Shown: positions 50,997-63,547, counted from the first letter of the stretch. The stretch is 64,000 nt of DNA from Pseudoscleropodium purum (GCA_963969395.1 OZ017801.1:8995611-9059610), one strand, 5' to 3'. A program made the numbers and translations. Notes: generated by a model from the letters alone, not told the origin.

Positions 50997-53415
50997 CTGC
51001 AAGTAAGAGAATTACTCATATATCACTTCCGATTTGGCACTTCGACATCGTAAATTTCAAACGTGTAAACCTCCTATTTTTAGTAATTCCGAAATTTAAG
51101 GAAAATTCCCATCAGACAATAACAGTCTTTGACCATTTGCTATCTCAGATCAAGCTTCGAAATTGAAAATTCTTTGCAATGCAATTGACAGAACATGGAA
51201 AGCGTATATGACAAGTGAAGACATGCGCACTGTAATTGTAGGGAGAGGAGTGACAGATGACATAAACCTTGTCTATGCTAAATAAGTTACGAAAACTTCT
51301 ATACTGACGAAGAAGGTGGAGTGCATTACAGGCGAAGGTGTGCGATGCAGTGCTTCCTCGTTGAAGGCGGTCGATGAGAACAACGTGATAGTAATACAGA
51401 GACAATTCAGAACTTCTAAACTTCTCCACTAAACCAAACAACGCAAGGGAAAGACGCACACGAACTATGCAACGCTCATTGAAGTCCTTTTAGTGCAGGG
51501 AAAAGGTAGAAGGAGATGTCTACAGCTGGGTTAGCAATGTACATTGTACATCCTGGCGGGAACGAAAGGGCGCCAACCGTATCCAAGATTTTGAACACAT
51601 TCCTTCTAAATTCAGATGTCCCGAGATTCCTCATGCCTATGACAACTGTACATTGTAAAGCGTCTTCTAATTCTAGATTAAACCACAGTCCCCACAATTG
51701 GTAGTAGGTGAGTTGCCTTTCCAAGATTCTGATTATTAATGCTTGTTGACTTCCAGCAAGTGATGTGTCTTTTTGTCATTGGGACATTGTCCACAACGGA
51801 AGGCGCAATTGCAATGCATACAGTGCGTTTTTTTATTTTCGTTTTTTAGCACTCTGACTAAAATGACTAAAGGGTGTTATTAGCAAGATAACTGTCAATT
51901 TGATTCTCCAAGTACGATGCCCTTACCGTATTTTGTCTTACATGGACTACTTAAAAAACACATACTAAAAACTTTTCATTATTTATAGAGGAATGGAACT
52001 TTGTTGCAAAGATTTTGGAGTTCTTTTCGAAGTCGGAATTATTGTTTTTTTCTTATATTGAGTACGACTGCGGAGATCCCTTCTCCAGGTCTTTTGGTTT
52101 CATTTCTCTTGAAATGCAGAAGTCGCGATATTAGTTTGTAGTATTGGAGCTTTTAAATTCGAAATTTTCTGACAATTTCATCCAAAATCTTACTAATTGT
52201 TTTTGATAGGCTTGGTGTAGAGAAAATAATTTTGGTGCAATTTCACTCCAAATCGCCAGAAAAAAGAACCGTGCCCATTTAGCCTATAGTAAATTCGTAC
52301 TCTGCGATAAGGAATATGATTTCGAATTTTTTTCAAAATAGATCGATTTTAAGGTTATGTTTTCTTGAAGATCATATTTTGCATTTCAATTTAGGGTTTC
52401 ATAGATCTTAGTAATAATATCTATAACAATGTTGAATGAGGTCAATTTCAAATGGTACCAAAAAATAGGGAGTAATTGTTTCATATACTTGAAATGTTCA
52501 CATATCAAAAAAAAAGATACTGCATGCACCACCACATTGCATCAAGTTCTACATTTCTGTATTAAGTGAGTACAATTCTTGAATTCCTCATTCTATTTTT
52601 GTGGAAGGTTGAAAATGAATTGGTGTAATAGAATAGGAGAACACTGATTCGTTGCACTTTAGATGTTTGCTTGCCCCCACAAAATAAAATTCACTACCAC
52701 ATGCAAGAGACAATTCTTTCATCAAGTTCTACATTCATTTTCTGTTGCAATCTATGAGATTTTCATTTCAATCTTTCAAAAGGTCAACATTATATGGGTG
52801 CCAAAAAAATTGGAGAGTTCTTGTTTGTTCTACTTTAGACGTTCATTTGTTTCAGAATATTGGAATGCACTGCCACATGCAGGAAAAGAGGAAATTTGTA
52901 CATATTGTTGATCCGTACAATTTTCTGTTTAGGATGATGTAAATGAAATTGAAATTGAAGACATGAAAAATTTGTATGATTTACCTTCCCTGTTTATTAG
53001 GTTAGTTTTATTCATGAAATTTTATATTTTCACATTCTTATTTTCTCAAATGTAGTTGGCGCTAGGTTTGCTACACAATATGTATATTACTTTCATCAAT
53101 TTTGCATGTAACAGAATGTAGATGAAAAATGTATGTCTAATTCTTATATGAAAATATTGACATCCTCATATATTACATTTGCAATTGCAATATACATAGA
53201 CATTGCACTTGAAAGCAATTAAAGAAAACTATTGTATCATAATTTAAAGCGCAAAATCCTTTGCAACAATGAAAACATTGAAATAAAAAAATTAATGAAG
53301 CAAAAATGTAAGTACAAGCTTCTCTTTTGAATATGTAGAAGAACACTTTTAGTTTCAAGGAATTCTTGCATGAAACATTATTACTTAATTAATTTTTTCC
53401 TCCATAACCTATGGG
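50997..53415. other. AT-rich stretch without palindromes or genes
   Basis: Short frames at 51145-51459 (minus) and 51476-51724 (minus) are not recognisable. No AGCGCGAGTCGCGCT palindrome occurs here, although the flanking sequences on both outer sides have them. No element terminus is seen other than the insertion beginning at 53421. Confidence 0.4.
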
Positions 53416-53420
53416 GACAC

Positions 53421-56400
53421 TGTCGCAGTTTAGAATTTTGATTTTCTTAGTATACACCAAAATAGGAACGGAAACTAGTCATTAGCTAACCGGATCCGAT
53501 TAGGTGGGGAAGGAAAACTCAGAATTAGCACGGAACGTGAAGTAATGGGCTTCTTGGATCTAATCCGGTCAGGAGTAACTAACGATGGAAACGGAATGCA
53601 ACACGGATTAGGTCTAGGACCGGATGATGATGATGAACCGGATTCATGATGACAAACCGGAAAGGGTCCAGGGACTATATAAGGAGGAGTTTTCACTGTT
53701 GCACCCCCTTTTAGAAACTCGACCTTGAGAGCGCGCGGTTGAGTTTTTGGAGTTTGTGCGTCTGGACGTTTGTGTTTTGTCTGTTTTGATTCCGGTTGAG
53801 ATCGGAGAGAGGAAGTGAGGAACGGGACGTGCGGCTAGGAGAGAGTGAGGTAGTTTCGAGTGGGAATGCCTCCGCTACGTAGGTCGAGACAAGCGAGTCC
53901 CTCTGCAAGTGAGGTGAAGCTCCGGAAAGTCATTTCGGTTATTCCCTCCACAGAGCCGGAAAAGTCTCAACTCATGGATGATCTCAAATCCATGGGTTGC
54001 GTAGGGTTTGCCGAGAAACTTTGGGGTTTTAGGGAGGAGAGAATGGTCAAGGAGCTCCTTGGAAAGTTGTCCAACCAGTTTGACAACACCATGAGAGGAA
54101 CTCCCGTCAGCTGGAACGAGGGGATGTGGAGAGCGGTTTACGGTTTCCGGGCAGGAGGTTTGGGAATGGCGAGCCGGAAGGATGAGTTTGTCCGAGGGAA
54201 GTTCAAGGGAGCCGTCAACCCGAAGGACGGATACGCGGTCGAGGATTGCTTGGATGACCGACACCGTCGGCTCCTGCAATTCCTGGTTCCGGTTCTTCAC
54301 CTGGAAAAGCCGACCAGGGTGACGATCACCCTCGGCAACACCATTTTCGGTGCCCTCAGTGGTACCCGGAAAGTGGATTGGGCACGGATCATTTCCGATC
54401 TCGTGGCCCAGCTTGTTAGTAGGGTTGGGAAGAAAAGGGCCACTCCAGTGTGCCCTTATCTCTTCCACCTCTATCGGGAGAACCAAGTCCTCACCGATAC
54501 GGAGGAGAGGGCGTGGAAGACGCAGGAAGTGCTCCTGAAGTATGGGGAGTCGGAGACGGATGACGAGGCGGAATCCGATTCCGGGTCAGACCGGGAGTCC
54601 AGCGAGGAAGAGGAGGAGCCGATGCCGCCGATCAAGCGACAGAAGCTGACGCCTCCACACAAGCGCGGGACGCCTCCCGGTCAAGACAAACCGGCCCCGG
54701 AGGAGAAACCGGAAGCCGAGAAGACCAATTCCGGGGGAGATCCGGATATGCAAGATCCGTTCAACGGTCTGATCAACGTCCTCTGCAACATCAGGGCGGA
54801 TTGAGAGGTCAAGCACAGGACACTTGCGGCAATCGGCAAGTTGGTGGGTGCGGCACCGGACAGCAAATTGGCGGAACAAGTGGCGGAGTGCATCACGAAT
54901 CCGGAAGAGACCCGGAAGCAGGAAGCAGAGATCCGCCGGTTGCAGGAGGAGGTGGATAAACTGAAGGCAACTCTTTTTGCCTATCAGGAAGACGTGACGG
55001 CCGCCCGGGAGATGGCGGAAGAGACTCGGAAGATAGCCGAGCAGATCAAGGCGGTCCTGGGAGAGACCGGAACGGCCCCTGCCAAAGCGAAGCTCTTCGA
55101 CGAGAAGATCCACGAAGAGAAGAAACTATCCGGTTCCCGGATGGTCCGGATTCTTGCGGACTTCGCCGAGCAGGTGGAGACGGCAATGGTGGAGGGGCGG
55201 AAGGCAGCGGACCGGATCAAGGAGAGCAGCTGGAAGCTGACGGGAGCGACGTGCGACAAAGGTATTCATCTTTCTGACATCTCGCTACCGGATCTCTTTC
55301 CGGACGCGACCATTCAGAAGGATAGGAAGGATTGGACTCCTGAGTCCAAGAAGTCTATACGGACTGGGACTCCGGGCACGAGACCGGATATCACCATCGA
55401 CCTGGAGTCTCCACCCGGACCGAATCCTGCTGAGGGGGAACGGGTCCGGAATTTGAGTGAAGTCTTCGAGGAGCTGTCACGGAGGTCGGAAGCCCGACGA
55501 TAGGATCTCGAGTTGTAGGGTAGATAGGATTTTAATTTCAGTTAGGAGTAGGAGCGGATCCGGATCCGGATCCGGCTCAACAGTATTAGGTTAGACCGGA
55601 AGTTAGATTAGGGTGGCGGCGGACCCCTACGGGTTTTCCGCTCCTTTTTGTGCTTTTAGGGTTTTTACCCTTTGTATATAAATCGGTTCCTGCGATGGGA
55701 ACTGGGAGTTGTTCATTTTGCAAACTTCTTGTACTTTTCTATTCTCTTCATTGTGTGTCTCTCTCCAGCGCGACAGGATTGTATGATGTGGAGTTAGGAT
55801 AGTACGGGTTGGTTTGCGAGTGATTTCTCCCCTTGGTGTTTATTTTCCGATCCTAGGTGAATGTGAGTAGGTACTGAAGAGTTGGGAGTGAACTTAGTTC
55901 CTCAGCACGTCTAGAGTTTGAGATTCCGGGTGAGAAAGCCGTTGTTAGGCTAGGCGGGTAGGGAGGGATTCCTTAGCTGCGCTAGAACTCCCGGGTGGGA
56001 AATCCGGTTGAGTGTCCGATCTCTTGTGAGGTCTCACCACCCGTATGGGTAACGGAAGAACTTTAGTTGATGTTGGAACGGACGGGTGCACTTGTAACCA
56101 CCTGTCTTCGCACGGATCAGAAGTAGCATCAAGGTCGTTGTAGTACGAGAGGGTCGAGTGTGGGGTCTTTGTGTGACCTACGACCCGGATTGCTATCTGG
56201 GTTGTTGTGAAGGACCAAACCGGATCCGGATTAGCTTAGGAGTTTAGAAGGTAGGACAGTGGGTCTTCAGCCACTATAAGTCACGGAAGGAGTGGTGGGC
56301 CTACCACTCTCAAAATTAAGCGGCGACCCCTCTGATGGTGAAACAGAGGCAAAACCAAACCGGATAGGATTACGAGTACAGGATGACCATCCGGACCGGA

Positions 56401-56705
56401 TTGGTCAGGACGGATTTCCAGGATCGGAAATTGTGAGATCCTGGGATTTGGGTATTTGTACGGACCGGATAGTTAGTAGGACCGGAAGAAGGAGTAATCC
56501 GGTCTGTAGTTATCCGGTGTGGTGGTATTTCTGGTTCTAGATCTAGGACCGGAAAGTAAGATTGGCATACTGACTAAGCTCAACTGCTTAATAGAGCTAG
56601 ATACTTCACAGGATCTCGTGGGTTCGATCTTTAGAGTCACTTAGTTATACTCTAGAGCGATTTTTGTGAGTATAATGGGGAATTGACCTGCCCTGTGCTG
56701 CGACA
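53421..56705. mobile_element. 3285-bp insertion with 8-bp inverted ends and 5-bp TSD
   Basis: The left end is TGTCGCAG (53421) and the right end CTGCGACA (56705). GACAC flanks both sides (53416-53420, 56706-56710). A 5-bp duplication with TG...CA ends is what retroviral-type integrases leave, but I find no long terminal direct repeats, primer-binding site or polymerase. Both non-coding arms (53490-53660, 55555-56560) are dense in ACCGGA/TCCGGT words, including a CGGATCCGGATCCGGATCCG run. TATA-like sequences occur at 53676 (CTATATAAGG) and 55674 (GTATATAAAT). One long frame lies inside. It is either a non-autonomous or solo-LTR-like retroelement or an unclassified DNA element. Confidence 0.75.
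53866..55503 (+). pseudogene. Element protein, about 545 codons, one in-frame TGA
   Basis: The ATG at 53866 (MPPLRRSRQASPSASEVKL) lies about 190 bp after a TATA box. The frame runs to the stop ending at 55503 and is broken only by TGA at 54802-54804, after which it continues in phase. The first part (PVSWNEGMWRAVYGF, DRHRRLLQFLVPVL, ITLGNTIFGAL, CPYLFHLYRE) is the conserved region shared with 23729-24340. Its pattern recalls the 'putative plant transposon protein' domain of plant elements, which I offer only as a suggestion. Next comes an acidic stretch (DDEAESDSGSDRESSEEEEE) and a long coiled coil (about 54890-55100). No enzymatic motif is seen. The whole reading frame is GC-rich compared with the older copy, indicating youth. 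The stop may mark inactivation or a real two-frame arrangement. Confidence 0.65.
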
Positions 56706-56710
56706 GACAC

Positions 56711-58473
56711 AATATTAAAGATTCAAAATGTAAATTTCTCAAATTGCAAAGACTTTGTTGTTCCTTTCAAAATTCCAAAACTTGAACTGAAATTTCAAAT
56801 TCTTGGCACTTGCTATGCTTTGCATTTCTCATTAAAATTGTACTAAAAAACTTTTATATTATACAAAGTGTTGCAACGTTCTGCAAGTGAATTCAAGTTT
56901 AATCAATTCAATTTCAAGAGGAAGTCTTTAATAATTTATCTACTAAATTTGTTGCTAGTTTATTTACAATGTATAGTACGAGTAACGAATTGAAACAATT
57001 TTTATCAAAATTGCCTTAGAAACTCTTCAGTTCGAACAGTTTAGGGACTTATAAATTCAACATTACAATCAGCAAGCTTTTTGCCTCACTTGCTATGCTT
57101 GGCCATGAAGGTTTCCAAAAATTTCATGGAACATACTGTATATTATTTACAATAAGATGGGTACTTCAAACAAAATCTATAAAAGATGCATGCAATAGAA
57201 AATACTACACAAGTTCCAGGGCAAATTAAAAATTATAAAAACAGGAATGCTACTTTTTTGTTAAATTGACAATGCGTGTGCCCATGATTATGCAATGTTA
57301 CGCTAGCGAAGAGATTGTTATACTCATTAATTTGATTGTTGGCCAAATTATTTTGACAATAATAAGGTCATCAATTAAGAAGACATGTCAAGTGGCTTCT
57401 CTCCATATCTGCCAATAGAATAATCCAATGTTTTAAGCATTCAGTATATGAATGTATTTACCTTGATATGAAGTCAACTAAGATCCAACTTTTCCATGAA
57501 GTACTTTCATTTTCAACTTGATTAAATTATGAAGGATAACCAGAACTTATATATTATGGCATTATTGTTTTTTTTGAGTCTATGTGGTGTACGTAAGCAA
57601 ATTAAAATTGGTTTCAAACATTTGAAGCATATTTGTAAAGAAATGAACACTTATTTTACTCATGTTCATGTAGTATTGTAGATGGAGAGCAGTTTCGTTT
57701 TTGCAAATTAAATGAAGAGCTTCCTTACTGCCCAAATATAAATAAATAGTTCTAAAATTGACTATAATACCAGTGCACTTCTAGCCATTCATGAACTTCT
57801 ACGAAACCAATTGCTGAACTAGATAAATAGAATTGCAATAATCCATTTCTGAATATTTTCCATAAATAATAATGGGATCTTTGTCACCAATAATATTTGG
57901 GTTCTTTGCTCTTTTATGTACTTGGAGCATAAACAAAATATTTTTTCACACTACCATGTTGAATTCTAAACGACCTGAAATCTTTCAAACAATTTCTAAT
58001 AAACTATTGAAGAAATAGAAGAAGGGTGTGTTTCACCATTTCTACAAAGTTTTAGATACAATGTCAAATACTCTTTGAAAAAAAAAAAAGGAATGAAAGA
58101 GGTACAATCTCTTTGCAACAATCACCTTAAACTCACAACAAGAACATTAACTTCTAAATGCCCAAGGCCTATTTTGAGCCTTTAGAAATTTGCTCTAAAT
58201 TGAACAAAAAGTCAACATTTTGATAAGTTGTATCAACTTTTTTTGAATTGTAATTGTTCAAATTCAAACTCGACATGTTAGAGATCACATAGGAAGAAAA
58301 AATACAACAATATTACTTATAAGTTGGAAGATTATAACATTTGAGCATGAGGGTGTTAAAACTATGAAAAATTTTCAATTCACTTTTCACAAGTCAAACC
58401 TAAGAAGTTGGTGACAAAAAAACTATGAGGTTTAAGGACCTAACATGAATAACCCCAATCAATTTATGGCACA
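56711..58473. other. AT-rich stretch without genes
   Basis: This sequence continues the DNA interrupted by the insertion ending at 56705. No coding signal is present. The part 58140-58440 is the inverted copy of 8610-8925. Confidence 0.45.
58140..58440 (-). repeat. Inverted copy of the 8.6-8.9 kb repeat
   Basis: The reverse complement aligns with 8610-8925 through the landmarks 'ccttaaacctcat', 'acttcttaggtttgac', 'ttaacaccctcatg', 'ttataatcttcca' and 'caatttagagcaaat'. No termini or target duplications were found. Confidence 0.7.
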
Positions 58474-58520
58474 ACCCTAAACCCTAAACCCTAAACCCTT
58501 AAACCCTAAATCCTAAAACC
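58474..58520. repeat. Interstitial plant telomere-like tract (CCCTAAA)n
   Basis: Four to six CCCTAAA units, some imperfect, lie just upstream of the GC-richer leader of the 60.5 kb gene. Short telo-box runs are common near plant promoters and first exons, and the tract is embedded in unique sequence. It is not a chromosome end. Confidence 0.85.
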
Positions 58521-58599
58521 ACATAGCCTAATCCCCCCAAACCACAGCCAGTGGCGCCCTGCCACGTGGCCAAGCGGGTGGCGGGTGGCGGGGCGGATG

Positions 58600-59152
58600 G
58601 CGAGCAGTGCGCTAGCTCATTGTAGCAGGGTTTAGGTTAATTTTGTATTTGTCGGCACGGACTCATTCTTGCGCTCCTGTTGTCTGTGTAGGCTGATTGC
58701 GGTTTTGTCGGCGCGGTATGATTCATGCGCTCCTGTGTTGCCGCCCTCGTCTGTTTCTGTGTTGGTGTAGTTGAAGGTCTCGATTGTCTTGCGGTTTGTG
58801 TCACCTAGTTTTCGAAGGTGGAGCGCCGGCTTGGAGGTTCAGTGGCTGGCTCTGGAGTGCGCGCGGTGTGTTTTCAGGTTGTTCCTTCTCCTTCCGCTGC
58901 TCGTTCAACTTTTTATTGTATACTTCTCAGACTTTGTGTTTGTGCTTTAGATCATGCTTGTGTTTAGTGTTTTAGGTTTTGTGTTGAATGGATTTGCAGC
59001 TCATTTGTGTTCTTCTATAGGGTTTCAAAGTTTGGCTTGTCCTCATTTAAAGCTACAGCTTGAATTCTGTTTCCTTCGTGATGCAGGTTCGATAGGAGAA
59101 CGAGGAGCGACTTCCAAGTTTGAAAATTTCGGCCGTGAATAACTAAACGAAA
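58600..59152 (+). promoter_or_regulatory. Probable promoter and leader exon of the 60.5 kb gene
   Basis: A GC-richer, T/G-rich stretch with a local duplication ('tgtcggcrcgg...gcgctcctgt' at about 58650 and 58707). It contains frames without recognisable domains. AAAG|GTATGC at 59150-59158 is a good donor site. The first good acceptor directly before the downstream ATG is TTACGTTGCAG ending at 60507. An intron of about 1.35 kb between them would place palindrome cluster B inside an intron, as for the other copies in this gene. This is inference from splice signals only. Confidence 0.4.
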
Positions 59153-59601
59153 GGTATGCACGGTAGTTTCTTTTGTGGAATTCTATTCTACTTCGTGGAA
59201 GATGCTCGTTGTGGCTTCGCATCAGGTTGATCAAGAGTTGTAGAAGTTTCCGTGAGAGCCTTGATGTTGTGCTCATTTCTCTTACTGTAATGTTGCTGGC
59301 TCTTAGTGCTCGTTCGTGTGTGACCTGTGCAGTTCTGTAGAGCAAATCTCCAGTGCAAATCCGAACTTTCATTCCAGGTACTTGGCATCATTCGTTTCTT
59401 TTTCCCTTTTGCAGTATGATCTGCAATGCTTTTCTGTAGTTACAGGGTTGGTGTTACTTTTTAGATAGAGAAGTACGCCTTGTGATAGAAGTAGTCACCC
59501 GAGCCCTAAACCTTCAGATGAATATGGGCAAACCCTAAAATGAAAGCAATGAAAAAAGAATTTACCAAACCTGAATCCATTCTGAATCCTAGCATTTGTC
59601 A

Positions 59602-60424
59602 TTTCAGCGCGGCTCGCGCTGAAACAACACATGCTCCACTATTAACTAACGTCGCAGACGTTAGTTTATAAACTTCACTGGAACTCACGAACAGTGGTTG
59701 CACAGATATACCTTGCTGTATATAAGATGCACGATAGTTCAGCGCGAGTCGCGCTAAACTGTCAATCATCGATACCAAGGCATCCCAGAGAACAGAGATT
59801 CATACAGTAGTAAAAAACTAAACAGTAAGGCAGTTTAGCGCGACTCGCGCTAAACTGTCAATTATCACAATTCCTACGACATAATATATTCATAAAACTC
59901 ATTCCATTTCCTATCAAATTCTCTAGAGATAGAATATGACGAATTCATAACTATGCACTAAACGCATTACATTACCAATTCATTTCTCAAGTAGAAGAAC
60001 AGAAATGATTCCAAGAAATACATTACTATAGAAGTCCATCCGCATACAAATAGGATACAATTTAGAGCGAGCCGCTCTAAAACGACATTCTATGATCTTA
60101 AAAGCAAAGTAAAGGAAGTTTCAGAAACCAAATCATAAACAACGATAACGACATATAAAGCAGTTCAGCGCGAGTCGCGCTAATATGCAATTGGAGAAAA
60201 TGATGAAAAGTTATTCTACCGGATGAAATTACTCTCAGTGTTACCAAAAACAAATATGAATCTGACAGTCACCGCCACAGAAAACAATGGTTGAATGAGA
60301 GACTCAAAAATATGTACATAAATTCATCCACTATAAAATTTCTATAATATTTACAGAAAGTCTGTAACAGTCAGACCATAATGGAACGCTATAAATGTCA
60401 TTTCAGCGCGAGTCGCGCTGAAAT
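59602..60424. repeat. Palindrome cluster B, six copies
   Basis: The same palindrome as in cluster A occurs at 59602-59623, 59738-59758, 59831-59857, 60061-60080 (degenerate), 60163-60183 and 60400-60424. The copy at 59831-59857 is a perfect palindrome with TTTAGC arms around a central C. The cluster ends about 85 bp before the ATG at 60509. Palindromes also occur in both introns of the gene but in no exon. Confidence 0.92.
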
Positions 60425-61957
60425 GCATCATTATTTTCAAGAACTATAGAGACTTCGGTTGGTGTTTTGCCGGTCTGACTGAAGTCCGGAATTTTCTTAC
60501 GTTGCAGAATGGAAAACCAACTGGAGGCGCTCGAGATGTACTTCAAGAGATCCGATGTGCAGTTCTTAGATGACGACAAGGCTACTGAAGACCACTTGAT
60601 TGAAGGGGAGTACTGGGTCTTCAAAGATCCAGAAGAAGTAGAAGCATGGAGTTTATTCACGATCCCTTTCATCAACCAGTTCTGCTTTTCCTACAAATTC
60701 AAGAAATCGCAGTGCTTCCTACAACTCTCTTTCCACGAGAAGATCAAAGACATCGAGGCTGATGCCCACCCAATGATCAAAATCAAGTGCATGACAACAG
60801 TACCTGGCGAGTCAAGAAGGGACCAATACCACTTTGCTATCTGCCTCGACTCGGTATTAATTCCCTTCAACTTAAGTCCATTCCTGAGCAGCCTCGATCC
60901 AACTCCATATAGAGACGAAGTGAAAGAGCTAGAGAAGAAATTATACCATAATGAGTGGAAGAACGCCAACGGAACTCCGTTGTCCTGGAAAAAGTTGTGT
61001 AGCAAAATCCGGCTCCTATTCAACGACTTCTACATGCTGAAGGGGAAGATGGAAAAGTAGAATGAAATGAATCAACCACGCACTGTGTCAAAGGAGATAA
61101 TGAACCAAGGCGTAAGTCAAGGTTCAAAACTGAACGTGGGTCAACAGTCAGGTACCAACCGGGGGCAGAGGAAAAGTGTACAGAAAACTCCACAGAAGAA
61201 AGGCAAGAAGGATGCTCCATCTTCATCAAAACGGAAACCGATCACTCGGGACTCTGAAGTGTCCGAGGTCGCTGAAAGGAGCTATGCGGACGAGATGTCC
61301 AATGTTCCTCACTCATGGGCAACAGAGAAGAAACCTAACTACGAGCAAGTGAGCCAGGTCTATAAGAAATTTTGGACGACCTGAGAGGACGCATACATCT
61401 TCAAGGTTGGGGAGAAGAAAGTGATTGACGTCTTCCAATTGGTAGATCCACCGGCAACTTTCAATATACGCTCCAAGCAGGACAACATTGTCGAAGATAT
61501 GGTCAATTATCTACTCAATATCCCCGACAAAAGCACGAAGCAGACACTTTGCGTTATACCTGTTGGGCATGACACAATGCCCAAGAACTGGGAGGATATT
61601 GAGAATGGCCAATTCTATGTTATAAACGGACTGCACAGTGTTGCAGCTAGCAAATTTATGCTGGACGAGAGGAACAAGGTGAACGCGGAAGAAAGAGAAC
61701 ACTTCCGTAGGTGGAACTGCTTCGTTGTTTGGTCGAAGGATGCGGAGACGCTCAGATGTATCTCTGCCTACTACAATCGAACCAATCACTTTGTGGCAGT
61801 GCAGCCGTCGTGGGCGACTAATATTTTAGGAGCTCGATCGGTATGGGAGGCAATGGGAAGACCGAAGAATCCCACTCCAGCCAAATCTGTGGGAGCTGTT
61901 ACCATCAGTCGGCGGACAGTTGAGAACAAGAAGAACCGCGAAATTTTCCAGGTATGC

Positions 61958-61981
61958 AGTTTAGCGCGAGTCGCACTGAAG
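61958..61981. repeat. Palindrome copy in intron 1 of the 60.5 kb gene
   Basis: TTTAGCGCGAGTCGCACTGA lies 6-10 bp after the donor site at 61952, entirely inside the 120-nt intron. It is a slightly imperfect copy of the cluster A/B palindrome. Confidence 0.85.
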
Positions 61982-63436
61982 TGTTCCTCCTTGAGTTGAT
62001 TATGGTATATTGCAATCTCTCAATATCTGGATTGAGTGCATAATATAACTGATTTTCATGTTATTCTGTAGGCGTTTGAGAAGGCCATGTAAGTAAGATT
62101 TTCACTAATCGAGGTTGTGAAGAGCCTGAAAATTTCCAAGACTAAGGGGAGGGAGGAGAAGCTGAAGCTGATGAACGAGTTGCGGCTGATTACTGCACCT
62201 GATGACATCTATAAACTGTGGAGTGAAGTAATCTCTGCAGCCGCGCATGGGGAACTAATTAACCCGGACACCGACAAGATGTTTAACGCACGGGCGGGCT
62301 GGAGCCCCGAGAATTGTCTGCTGAATCGGGAGTTCTTCAAGCACTTGGGCAATCTCAGCTATGAGGAACTATCCAAGCTTGCGAAACACCTTCTGAATCA
62401 AACGGGTGGAAAGCGCAGGCATTCATATCCTAAGGTGACAGTGAAGGCAATCTCTACAGTGCAGGATGATTGTTACAGCACCAAGGAGTGGGTAGAGCGC
62501 CATAAGCGGAAGAATCTCGTCATCAAGGAGCTTCACGCAATTGATCCCAGCCTTAGCCTTCTCAACTCAATGAACGAGGTGATCAACGAGAATTGGAAGG
62601 CATTTAAGAAGGAGCGCCTCTTTTCTAGCGCGACAATGGACATCCTCCTTGAGAGACCTGGTGAAGCCTACTTTGGCAAAGCGAAGAGCACGCATGCGAA
62701 GCATAAGACGTGCTCTGAATTGTCCCAAGACGCATATGATTTTTTTAAATCATTTCTTGACCACAAAGCCAAATTCGAAAGGCCATCCGCAAAAGCTTAC
62801 TATCGGGCATATGAGGTGGCCCGAAACCAGTACAAGGACTGGCCGGTGAAGTCCTGGACTGCAGAGACAAGTAATCGTTTATCTCTCGGGGTTATAGACT
62901 TCCGGTCGGTGCCAGGGGTGGAGAAGAAGGAGAGCTCTACGATGGAGAATCCTTTTTTCTTTGAAGTTCTGTCTTCACTTCAGAAGAGCAAGAAGCCCGC
63001 ACTCGAAGAAGTCAAGTCGTGGCTCTTCATATGTGGGGACGAGAAAGAGGAGGCCCAAGTGACGATCTTCGTGGAGTCTAACAAGGAGTTGAACAAATAC
63101 TTGGTTCACTACTCCTTGTACTGCGCAGGAAAAAATGACAGGATTGGGGATCTTGCGGCCGCGAAGACACCAAAGAAGGTGTTCCTTATGTTCTTGCAGC
63201 ACCCTGAGAACACCAATCAAGTCACCATTCCGTCGGAGTTCAACTGTCCCGAAACAGCTCGCTATATGAAGGCCCGTGCTTACAGTGAGCTAGAGTATAG
63301 AATTTATAACACGGAACTGCGTATGGAATTCTATCTCTGGCTGGTAAAGGCATTCGCAAGGGCGGGCACGGTAGTCTTCTCTGCCTTCACAGGGGGGAAG
63401 TTGACTTGCACTTCGGTGGTGAGCATCGCGGCCTCA

Positions 63437-63547
63437 GTTTAGCGCGAGTCGCTCTGAATAGCAATTCCTGATTTCATTTATTCTGTGATATGTATTTTTA
63501 TTTGCTGTGTGTATGTGCTATGTCAGTTCAGCGCGAGTCGCGCTGAA
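63437..63547. repeat. Two palindrome copies in intron 2 of the 60.5 kb gene
   Basis: Copies at 63437-63458 (imperfect, GCTCTGA arm) and 63525-63547 (TTCAGCGCGAGTCGCGCTGA) both fall in the 180-nt intron 63419-63598 and account for about a quarter of it. Confidence 0.88.

Noticed and set aside
53421..56705. Complete LTR retrotransposon
   Set aside because: No long terminal direct repeats, no primer-binding site, no reverse transcriptase, RNase H or integrase motifs.
58474..58520. Chromosome end
   Set aside because: Only a few imperfect CCCTAAA units, with ordinary sequence and genes on both sides.
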